Translations under genes and position numbers: made by a program
Shown: piece after piece, positions 6,642-12,445 of the stretch
Position numbering within the stretch: the stretch's first letter is position 1
How the letters are laid out: the number at the start of each line of letters is the position of its first letter
Notes under the pieces: generated by a model
Told to the model about the DNA's origin: nothing
What the model saw: only the letters and a program-made list of their open reading frames with translations
Databases searched by the model: none
Assembly (NCBI GenBank): GCA_965150505.1
Contig: CBCTVZ010000062.1
Location: forward strand, 1 to 13,590
Length of the DNA stretch: 13,590 bases
Reading direction: 5' to 3'
Source: JAGZHZ01 sp965150505
Lineage (GTDB): Bacteria > Bacillota > Clostridia > Lachnospirales > Lachnospiraceae

Positions 6642-9230
6642 ATGGACAAAAAATTATATGATTTGATGGATTGGGCTGCGATTGAGGCAGTCGTATATTC
6701 AGAAGAAGATCATCCACATGTTCTGTTAGGTGCACATGAGACAGAAGAGGGCATCCTGATTCAGGCATTCATTCCTTCAGCAGCAGAGGTGTCCGTAAAA
6801 ATTGTAGGGGTAAAAGAGGAATATCCGATGGAACTTGCCGATGAGGCAGGCTTTTTCGCTGTACTTCTTCCACGAAAGACAATTCCAGAATATCATTATA
6901 AGATTACATATGATAATGGTGAGACAGCAGAAATGATGGACCCGTATGTATTTAAACCGCAGATCTCAGAGGAAATGACAAAGAAATTTAATGCGGGTAT
7001 CTGTTATGATATTTATGAAAAACTGGGTGCACATCCTATGACTGTTGATGGAGTCGAAGGCGTTTACTTTGCAGTGTGGGCTCCAAATGCAATGAGAGTC
7101 AGTGTGGTAGGTGATTTTAACAGTTGGGACGGAAGAAGAATGCCGATGAGAAGATTATGGGATTCTGGCATTTTTGAGTTATTTATCCCAGGACTGAAGA
7201 CAGGAACGTTGTACAAGTATGAGATTAAGGCAAAAGGAGGACTCACTTATTTAAAGGCAGACCCTTATGCAAATGAGGCCGAATTGCGCCCAAATACTGC
7301 ATCTGTTGTGGCAGATCTGAGAAATTTTGAATGGACAGACAAAGAATGGATCGCAGAGAGAAAGAAAAGAGATACAAAAAAAGAACCGATGGCAATTTAT
7401 GAGATGCACTTAGGTTCTTGGAAGAAGCCGGAGGATCGAGATTTCTATAATTATCGAGAATTAGCTCCGATGGTTGCAGAATATATTAAAGAAATGGGCT
7501 ATACACATATTGAGCTGATGCCAGTTATGGAACACCCATTAGATGCTTCTTGGGGATATCAGGTGACAGGATATTATGCGCCAACCAGTCGCTATGGAAC
7601 ACCGGAAGACTTTATGTATTTTATCAATTATATGCACGAGCAGAAAATAGGAGTGATTTTAGATTGGGTTCCAGCACATTTTCCGCGAGACACATTTGGT
7701 CTTTCCAACTTTGATGGAACGTGCCTGTATGAACATCAAGATCCAAGACAAGGCAGTCATCCGCATTGGGGAACATTGATTTATAATTATGGCAGACCGG
7801 AAGTAAAGAACTTCTTGATTGCCAATGCTTTATTCTGGGCAGAAAAATATCATGTGGACGGTATCCGTATGGATGCGGTTGCTTCGATGCTGTATCTTGA
7901 TTATGGAAAGAATGATGGAGAATGGGTAGCAAATATTTATGGCGGCAATGAGAATTTAGAGGCTGTTGAATTCTTTAAACACTTAAATTCTATCTTTAAA
8001 CAGAAAGAAAAAGGAGTCATGCTGATTGCAGAGGAATCTACCGCATGGCCAAAAGTGACAGGCGATGTTGAGGAAGATGGTCTTGGATTTGACTATAAAT
8101 GGAATATGGGATGGATGAATGACTTCATTCAGTATATGTCATTAGACCCTGTATATCGTTCCAGCCATCATGGAGAATTAACGTTCAGTATGATCTACGC
8201 ATACAGCGAGGATTTCATCCTGACTTTATCACATGATGAGGTTGTTCATGGAAAAGCCTCCATGATTGGAAAGATGCCTGGAGAAAGACCGCAAAAATTT
8301 GCAAACTTAAGAGCCGCATATGGATTTATGCTTACACATCCAGGAAAGAAACTGTTGTTTATGGGACAGGATTTTGCACAATTTTCCGAGTGGTCAGAAG
8401 AAAAGGAACTGGAGTGGAATCTTCTGGAATACGAGGATCACAAAAAAATGGAACAGTATGTAAAAGACTTGAACCAGTTTTATAAAGAGCATCCGGCTTT
8501 ATATACGTTTGATTATGATCCAAAAGGATTTGAATGGATCAATTCAATCTCTGCAAATGAAAATATGCTGGTATTTACAAGAAATACAAAGAAGAAAGAA
8601 GAGACGCTTCTTGTTGTATGTAACTTCTCGCCATTAGTATACGAAAATCATAAAATTGGCGTTCCGTATCCAGGAAAATATAAAGAAATTTTTAACAGTG
8701 ACCGTGTAGAATATGGCGGAGAAGGAAATATCAACCCACGTTTGAAACAGTCGAAAAAAGAGGAATGTGATGACAGAGAAGATTCCATTCTGATTAAAGT
8801 TCCACCTATGGGTATTTCTATTTTCAGCTATTCCAAAGCAGCAGAAAAAGCAGTGACAAATCGTACTGCAAAGAAGTCAAAAGAGACATCAGAAAAGACA
8901 ACTGCAAAAAAGACAAGAAAAAAGAAAAATCTGAAAGAAGAACTGGAGAAAAAAATTGCAGAAGAAGAGACAAAAGAGATCGTAAAAGAGATTGAAAAAA
9001 CAGAAAAAAATCTCGAAACAACTGCAAAAAATCCAGAAGTGAAAAAGGCAGAGCCTGAAAAAGCAGAAACAAAAAAAACAGAGGCAAAAAAAATCGAGAC
9101 AAAGAAGACAGAAGCTCAAAAGATCGAGACAAAAAAGACAGAAGCAAAAAAAATAGAGACAAAGAAAAAAGAACCAAAAAAAATAGAGCATAAAAAGACA
9201 GAAAAAGAAAAGACAGCAGAAAAAAAATAA
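6642..9230 (+). CDS. glgB: 1,4-alpha-glucan branching enzyme with Lys/Glu-rich repeat tail
   Basis: Cuts alpha-1,4 glucan chains and re-attaches them through alpha-1,6 bonds during glycogen synthesis. Order of parts: an N-terminal beta domain (about 25-105), a CBM48-type domain (about 127-225, with APNAMRVSVVGDFNSWDG), the GH13 barrel, a C-terminal beta domain to about 731, then a 131-residue tail. GH13 residues visible are DWVPAH (341-346), nucleophile D411 in GIRMDAV, acid/base Glu in AEES (464-465), and H531-D532-E533 in SHDEVVHG. Residues 1-731 match the usual length of long-form GlgB; the tail is extra. It is nearly all Lys, Glu, Thr, Ala and Ile, with five tandem 10-residue units like ETKKTEAKKI. 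The start at 6642 is fixed by GGGAGG at 6630-6635; a 22-residue in-frame extension from a TTG at 6576 is rejected. No other glg gene is in view. Confidence 0.95.
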   Translation: MDKKLYDLMDWAAIEAVVYSEEDHPHVLLGAHETEEGILIQAFIPSAAEVSVKIVGVKEEYPMELADEAGFFAVLLPRKTIPEYHYKITYDNGETAEMMDPYVFKPQISEEMTKKFNAGICYDIYEKLGAHPMTVDGVEGVYFAVWAPNAMRVSVVGDFNSWDGRRMPMRRLWDSGIFELFIPGLKTGTLYKYEIKAKGGLTYLKADPYANEAELRPNTASVVADLRNFEWTDKEWIAERKKRDTKKEPMAIYEMHLGSWKKPEDRDFYNYRELAPMVAEYIKEMGYTHIELMPVMEHPLDASWGYQVTGYYAPTSRYGTPEDFMYFINYMHEQKIGVILDWVPAHFPRDTFGLSNFDGTCLYEHQDPRQGSHPHWGTLIYNYGRPEVKNFLIANALFWAEKYHVDGIRMDAVASMLYLDYGKNDGEWVANIYGGNENLEAVEFFKHLNSIFKQKEKGVMLIAEESTAWPKVTGDVEEDGLGFDYKWNMGWMNDFIQYMSLDPVYRSSHHGELTFSMIYAYSEDFILTLSHDEVVHGKASMIGKMPGERPQKFANLRAAYGFMLTHPGKKLLFMGQDFAQFSEWSEEKELEWNLLEYEDHKKMEQYVKDLNQFYKEHPALYTFDYDPKGFEWINSISANENMLVFTRNTKKKEETLLVVCNFSPLVYENHKIGVPYPGKYKEIFNSDRVEYGGEGNINPRLKQSKKEECDDREDSILIKVPPMGISIFSYSKAAEKAVTNRTAKKSKETSEKTTAKKTRKKKNLKEELEKKIAEEETKEIVKEIEKTEKNLETTAKNPEVKKAEPEKAETKKTEAKKIETKKTEAQKIETKKTEAKKIETKKKEPKKIEHKKTEKEKTAEKK
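9066..9215 (+). repeat. Five 30-base tandem repeats encoding the GlgB tail decapeptides
   Basis: Units start at 9066, 9096, 9126, 9156 and 9186, each coding for a variant of E-T-K-K-T-E-A-K-K-I (ETKKTEAKKI, ETKKTEAQKI, ETKKTEAKKI, ETKKKEPKKI, EHKKTEKEKT). The first three are nearly identical at DNA level and the last two have drifted. Four of these stretches contain runs of eight A (9071-9078, 9086-9093, 9146-9153, 9176-9183), and a fifth such run lies just before the stop (9220-9227). Copy number is likely variable between strains. Confidence 0.85.
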
Positions 9231-9258
9231 TTTCACAGAAGAAATATGAGGTAAACAG

Positions 9259-10203
9259 ATGAACAGTGTAACGGAACTGCAGGATGTAACAGTGAAAGAA
9301 GCAAATCGGCTGGTTACTTATCTTCAGGATAATGTATCCCATATCATTGTTCTGGGAATGCGAATTTTATTTGCCATTATAATATTTTTGGTGGGGAAAA
9401 AGATCATTCAAATTCTGATAAAACCGGTAGATCGTTTTTTTGCACGCAGTATAAAAGAAGAAAGCGGATATCATTTTATGGTTTCGTTGAGCAAGGCAGG
9501 TATGTATCTGATTCTTGCCGGAATTCTGGCTGTTATTCTAGGGATTCCATCCTCTTCTTTTGCAGCATTGATTGCCTCAATCGGTGTGGGAGTTGGTCTT
9601 GCCTTAAAAGAATCTATGTCAAACCTTGCAGGAGGATTGATTCTTTTAATGACAAAACCATTCTCCGCCGGAGAATATGTAAGAGAAGATGGTCATGGAA
9701 ATGAAGGGACTGTGCAGAAAATAGGATTGTTTTATACAACGCTTGTGACACCTGACAATCAAGTGATTCATTTGCCAAATGGGGTACTGGCAAATTCAGG
9801 CATTACAAACGTTTCAGGGCAAAAAACAAGGGAACTTCGTTATACTGTGGGGATCTCATATGGATCTGATTTAAAGAAGGCAAAAGCACTGATTATGGAA
9901 ATTTTGGACAAAGATCGTTTTGTAATGCAGGAAGAACAAAAACAGGTATTTGTCGATGATTTAGGAGATAGTGCTGTAATTATTGGCTGGAGAGCATGGG
10001 TTGCCACAGAAAACTACTGGGCTGCAAAGTGGAGTATTACAGAAGAAATAAAGGTTATTTTTGATAGAGAAGGAATAGAAATACCATTTTCTCAGCTTGA
10101 TATTCATATAGCAGCAGCGCAGCAAAAAGCTCAGATTCCTGCAAACAATTCTTTGAATAAGACAGCAGGAAAAGAAAAAGAAAAGGAAAAAACGACGAGA
10201 TGA
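9259..10203 (+). CDS. MscS-family small-conductance mechanosensitive channel
   Basis: Inner-membrane channel that opens under membrane tension to release solutes during osmotic downshock. The 314-residue protein has TM1 about 29-52, TM2 about 76-95 and the pore-lining TM3 about 98-130, where the glycine/alanine-rich IASIGVGVGLALKESMSNLAGG segment is the MscS hallmark. It continues into the TKPFSAGEYV beta domain and the LPNGVLANSGITNVS region. Length and three-TM layout match the E. coli MscS type. The C-terminus after about residue 290 is a short basic tail ending in KEKEKEKTTR, not part of the core fold. GAGGT at 9248-9252 precedes the ATG by 6 bases. The stop overlaps the start of the next gene (ATGA at 10200-10203), so the channel and the CsoR-like repressor are translationally coupled. 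Confidence 0.93.
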   Translation: MNSVTELQDVTVKEANRLVTYLQDNVSHIIVLGMRILFAIIIFLVGKKIIQILIKPVDRFFARSIKEESGYHFMVSLSKAGMYLILAGILAVILGIPSSSFAALIASIGVGVGLALKESMSNLAGGLILLMTKPFSAGEYVREDGHGNEGTVQKIGLFYTTLVTPDNQVIHLPNGVLANSGITNVSGQKTRELRYTVGISYGSDLKKAKALIMEILDKDRFVMQEEQKQVFVDDLGDSAVIIGWRAWVATENYWAAKWSITEEIKVIFDREGIEIPFSQLDIHIAAAQQKAQIPANNSLNKTAGKEKEKEKTTR

Positions 10204-10598
10204 GAGACGAACAAAAAAGCAGTGAAAAGGAGCAAAAGAAACCGTATGTACATATTCGCCCAGATGGAACGGTATACGAACATGTACATGTCCATCAGAA
10301 TGAAGAAGAAAAACCGCATTCTCATTCCCATACGCATACCCATGAAAATACAAAAGCAGTTCTTAATCGATTGTCCCGTGCAATAGGACATTTGGAGTCT
10401 ATAAAGAAAATGGTGGAGAGTGGAAGAGATTGCAGTGAAGTGCTGATTCAGCTTTCAGCAGTAAAAGCTGCTATCAACAATACGGGAAAAGTAATTCTTC
10501 AAGACCATATCCAACATTGTCTGGTAGATGCTATTGAGACAGGAGATTATGAAGCAATCGAAGAGTTGAATAAAGCAATCAACAGATTTATAAAATAA
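10200..10598 (+). CDS. CsoR/RcnR-family metal-sensing repressor with His-rich N-terminal extension
   Basis: The C-terminal part (about residues 50-132) is a DUF156/CsoR four-helix-type DNA-binding repressor. C78, H103 and C107 reproduce the C-x24-H-x3-C spacing of the Cu(I) site of CsoR (C36/H61/C65 in the M. tuberculosis protein), so copper(I) sensing is the best guess; other members sense nickel/cobalt, formaldehyde or persulfide. The first 49 residues are unusual: after PYVHIRPDGTVYEH come HVHVH and HSHSHTHTH, giving H28, H30, H32, H40, H42, H44, H46 and H48, plus H18. This segment probably binds Ni, Zn or Cu, as His-rich tails do in HypB or SlyD. Core CsoR proteins are about 85-100 residues. 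The start overlaps the mscS stop by 4 bases. No copper ATPase or chaperone is nearby, so its targets are elsewhere or it controls this operon. Confidence 0.88.
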   Translation: MRDEQKSSEKEQKKPYVHIRPDGTVYEHVHVHQNEEEKPHSHSHTHTHENTKAVLNRLSRAIGHLESIKKMVESGRDCSEVLIQLSAVKAAINNTGKVILQDHIQHCLVDAIETGDYEAIEELNKAINRFIK

Positions 10599-10600
10599 GC

Positions 10601-10612
10601 CAGAGCGCTCTG
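10601..10612 (+). promoter_or_regulatory. 12-base perfect palindrome CAGAGCGCTCTG
   Basis: A perfect palindrome lies 2 bases after the csoR stop and 41 bases before the Sir2-like gene. It has no loop and no T-run, so it is not a terminator. It could be a dimeric repressor site or chance; known CsoR operators are longer and richer in G runs, so I do not assign it to the adjacent repressor. Confidence 0.3.
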
Positions 10613-10653
10613 AGAAAACGAACAGACCGATCTTGGCGGAGGGAGGCTGTCAT

Positions 10654-11385
10654 ATGAAACTAAGTTATTTAGCAAATATATTGAAAACGGCAGAAAATAT
10701 TGTATGTTTGGCAGGTAAAGGAATGTCCCGTGAAATGGGAATTCATACTTATGCAGAGAGTGCAAGAGCATATGAGATTGAGCAGATGTATGGAAGATCA
10801 CCGGAAGAGCTTTATACAGCACAATGTCTTGCAACAAGACCAGAGAAATTTTATAAATATTATAAAAGTGAAGTCTTAATGCAGGATAGAGAACCGGGGG
10901 CTGCATATTATGCACTGGCAAAAATTCAGGAAAAAGTAAATCTGAATTGGATTATCACAAGAAGTATTTATGATCTTCCAAACAGAGCTGGATGTCAGAA
11001 AGTGATCAATCTGCATGGAACAATTTTTGAGAGTCACTGTCCTAGATGTGGAGAGAAATATTCAAAAGAATATATTCTGGAAACAGAAAAAGTGCCGCTT
11101 TGTGAAAAATGTGGGATTCCATTAAATCCAGGAGTGACAATGATGGGAGAAATGGTGGACAACCATACGATGACAAAGGCAGCAGATGCAGTATCAAAGG
11201 CGGATGTACTTTTAGTTCTGGGAGCAAATTTAAGATCAAAGATCTGTATGGATGAGCTTCAGTATTTTCAGGGAAAAAAATTAATACTGATCAACTCAGA
11301 AAAACATTATATGGATCATTTGGCAGATATTGCAATCAATGAAAATGTAGAAGATGTTTTACAGGAGTTATTGGAACTTTTATAA
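10654..11385 (+). CDS. Divergent Sir2-like (sirtuin-fold) protein
   Basis: Sir2-family overall layout in 243 residues: a Rossmann N-terminus, L-H-G at 120-122 with H121 in the place of the catalytic histidine, a Cys4 zinc module (C129, C132, C150, C153), then NPGVTMMGE matching the family's R-P-x-V-V-x-F-G-E. Active sirtuins deacylate lysines with NAD. Here several NAD/catalytic residues are changed: G-A-G-x-S-x-x-S-G-I-P is GKGMSREMGIH (21-31), the DFR after it is missing (TYA), T-Q-N-I-D is T-R-S-I-Y (102-106), and the later GTS is GAN. The protein may bind a different ligand or act without deacylase activity. The start is fixed by GGAGGGAGG at 10638-10646. It lies 55 bases after the csoR stop and 18 bases before the UPF0340 gene. 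Confidence 0.82.
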   Translation: MKLSYLANILKTAENIVCLAGKGMSREMGIHTYAESARAYEIEQMYGRSPEELYTAQCLATRPEKFYKYYKSEVLMQDREPGAAYYALAKIQEKVNLNWIITRSIYDLPNRAGCQKVINLHGTIFESHCPRCGEKYSKEYILETEKVPLCEKCGIPLNPGVTMMGEMVDNHTMTKAADAVSKADVLLVLGANLRSKICMDELQYFQGKKLILINSEKHYMDHLADIAINENVEDVLQELLELL

Positions 11386-11403
11386 AAGCAGAGGAAATTG
11401 AAA

Positions 11404-11943
11404 ATGATTGAGACAATTAAAAGAGAGGCAGAAGAGGCAGCAGAAGAACTGATTGAAACAGCAAAATTGGAAGAAGGAGAAATTTTAGTAGTTGGATGCT
11501 CAACCAGTGAAGTGGCAGGCGAAAAAATAGGAACATTTTCCAATAAAGATCTTGGCGCTGCAATTTTTGAAGGAATCTATAAAGCGGCACAAAGACACGG
11601 TGTTTATGTAGCGGCACAGTGCTGCGAACACTTAAATCGCGCGCTGATTCTGGAAAAAGAAGCGGCAAAAAAATATGGATTTGAGATTGTGAGCGTTGTT
11701 CCACAGCCAAAAGCGGGCGGATCTTTTGCTACCGCAGCATATAAACAATTAAAAAATGCGGTTGCAGTAGAATATATTCAGGCACATGCAGGCATGGATA
11801 TCGGAGATACCCTGATCGGAATGCACTTAAAACATGTGGCTGTTCCAGTTCGAATCAGTAAGAAAAAGATTGGAGAAGCAAATTTGGTTTGTGCGAGAAC
11901 GAGAGCGAAGTATATCGGTGGAGAACGGGCAATTTATAAATAG
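11404..11943 (+). CDS. UPF0340 / DUF436 family protein (YwlG-like)
   Basis: This belongs to the TIGR01440/UPF0340 family, of which B. subtilis YwlG (about 180 residues) is the usual reference; the 179 residues here fit. Recognisable stretches are VGCSTSEVAGEKIG, AAQCCEHLNRALILEKE, VVPQPKAGGSFATAAY, the AHAGMDIGDTLIGMHLKHVAVPVR segment and the C-terminal ARTRAKYIGGERAIY. It is cytoplasmic, with no membrane segment. The function is not established to my knowledge; the conserved Cys-Cys-Glu-His cluster in AAQCCEHLNRA hints at a metal or catalytic site, which is inference. The ATG at 11404 has GAGG 9 bases upstream at 11391-11394; a TTG two codons earlier is too close to that site. It follows the Sir2-like gene by 18 bases and has no terminator before the tRNA promoter. 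Confidence 0.88.
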   Translation: MIETIKREAEEAAEELIETAKLEEGEILVVGCSTSEVAGEKIGTFSNKDLGAAIFEGIYKAAQRHGVYVAAQCCEHLNRALILEKEAAKKYGFEIVSVVPQPKAGGSFATAAYKQLKNAVAVEYIQAHAGMDIGDTLIGMHLKHVAVPVRISKKKIGEANLVCARTRAKYIGGERAIYK

Positions 11944-11979
11944 GAAATGAACGGAAATATTAAAAAATAAAAAAAAGAC

Positions 11980-12008
11980 TTGCAAAACTGATAGGAAAGT
12001 TATATAAT
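11980..12008 (+). promoter_or_regulatory. Promoter of tRNA-Thr
   Basis: TTGCAA (11980-11985) and a perfect TATAAT (12003-12008) are 17 bases apart. Transcription would start near 12015, about 22 bases before the mature tRNA. Confidence 0.85.
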
Positions 12009-12039
12009 AGCAAAGTGCAGTAGAGAACTGCACTTTGCT
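12009..12039 (+). repeat. Perfect 13-base inverted repeat at the tRNA-Thr start site
   Basis: AGCAAAGTGCAGT (12009-12021) is followed by the 5-base spacer AGAGA and its exact reverse complement (12027-12039). It begins directly after the -10 box, spans the expected start of transcription, and its last three bases are the first three of the tRNA. It could be an operator, or a leader hairpin in the pre-tRNA; with a start near 12015 only about 7 pairs would form in RNA. Confidence 0.85.
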
Positions 12040-12109
12040 GGAATAGCTCAGTCGGTAGAGCACTTCACTCGTAATGAAGGGGTCGTCGGTTCAAGTCCGA
12101 TTTCCAGCT
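12037..12109 (+). tRNA. tRNA-Thr (anticodon CGT)
   Basis: The 73-base cloverleaf is complete: acceptor GCTGGAA pairs with TTCCAGC, D-arm GCTC/GAGC, anticodon stem CTTCA/TGAAG with loop CTCGTAA, T-arm GTCGG/CCGAT with TTCAAGT. The anticodon CGT is at 12070-12072 and reads ACG, threonine. G35-U36 and the G1-C72, C2-G71 pairs fit threonine identity. The discriminator is T and no CCA is encoded, so CCA must be added after transcription. No integrase or element abuts it. Confidence 0.96.
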
Positions 12110-12154
12110 TTTTTAAAAAGCTTGATTTTACAAGGAAAATTGAATATGAAAGAG

Positions 12155-12187
12155 AAAAGACCACTGAGAAAAAAGTGGTCTTTTTTT
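12155..12187 (+). terminator. Intrinsic terminator after tRNA-Thr
   Basis: AAAAGACCACT (12155-12165) and AGTGGTC (12174-12180) form a stem around an 8-base A-rich loop, continued by seven T (12181-12187). It lies 46 bases beyond the tRNA and also closes any transcript coming from the UPF0340 gene. A T6 run at 12109-12114 directly after the tRNA is not preceded by a separate hairpin. Confidence 0.88.
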
Positions 12188-12300
12188 GCGTTTGGTTAAC
12201 GTTTGGTTAATATTGAAATTTTAGAAACAAAAATTTTTATAATTTTTTTATACTTCTATAATTTTGTTTTATTACTTTATTTCAAAAAAATTAGATTTTT
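12188..12300. other. A/T-rich non-coding spacer with an 11-base tandem repeat
   Basis: Part of the 336-base stretch without a gene between tRNA-Thr and the zinc-ribbon protein. It starts with two direct copies of CGTTTGGTTAA (12189-12199 and 12200-12210) and continues as almost pure A/T DNA with phased A and T runs, which may act as an UP-element or bent DNA for the promoter just downstream. No open frame with a ribosome binding site was seen on either strand. Confidence 0.6.
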
Positions 12301-12301
12301 G

Positions 12302-12310
12302 TGCTATACT
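12302..12310 (+). promoter_or_regulatory. Extended -10 promoter for the zinc-ribbon protein gene
   Basis: TGCTATACT (12302-12310) is an extended -10 element (TG-N-TATACT). The region 17-19 bases upstream has no good -35, only TTTCAA at 12280-12285 with a 19-base spacer, so the A/T-rich upstream DNA and the TG extension probably carry recognition. Transcription would start near 12317, at the foot of the foldable leader. Confidence 0.6.
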
Positions 12311-12314
12311 ACCG

Positions 12315-12366
12315 TTGTAAATGACCCATCACCTAAAGATAGGGGGTTTTAGCTATTATTTTACAA
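12315..12366 (+). ncRNA. Foldable 5' leader element (cis-acting RNA candidate)
   Basis: Nested complementarity is visible: TTGTAAA (12315-12321) with TTTACAA (12360-12366) as a closing stem; ACCC (12324-12327) with GGGT (12344-12347); CCTA (12332-12335) with TAGG (12340-12343) around an AAGA tetraloop. The two inner stems are continuous on the 3' side and separated by a 4-base ATCA bulge on the 5' side. The inner arms are the only G/C-rich patch in an A/T-rich region. A second small hairpin follows (ACAGT 12384-12388 with ACTGT 12395-12399). It does not match any riboswitch class I know, has no terminator and ends about 60 bases before the ribosome binding site. It is a candidate only. Confidence 0.4.
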
Positions 12367-12445
12367 AATATAGAAGTTAAAAAACAGTTGATTGACTGTG
12401 TAACAAAAAAATAATTATAGAAAAAATGAGGTGGCAGAAACAGAC

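Noticed and set aside
8824..9342. Minus-strand Leu/Phe/Ser-rich open frames of 115-172 codons opposite the GlgB tail
   Set aside because: They are the antisense of Lys/Glu-rich repeats, which produces long hydrophobic-looking frames by composition; no ribosome binding site supports them and the plus-strand gene is certain.
10200..10346. His-rich stretch as a frameshifted or spurious N-terminus of the CsoR-like protein
   Set aside because: The frame is continuous, the ATGA overlap with mscS gives a natural start, and no later Met with a ribosome binding site precedes the CsoR core.
12037..12187. tRNA-Thr as an attachment site of an integrated element
   Set aside because: No integrase, no repeat of the tRNA 3' end and no mobile genes on either side.
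12315..12399. Known riboswitch (c-di-GMP, preQ1, THF, fluoride, TPP, T-box) in the leader
   Set aside because: None of the conserved core sequences of these classes is present; only generic pairing is seen.
12392..12421. Second promoter TTGACT ... TATAGA close to the zinc-ribbon gene
   Set aside because: Spacer is 18 bases with a poor -10, and transcription would start inside or after the ribosome binding site.
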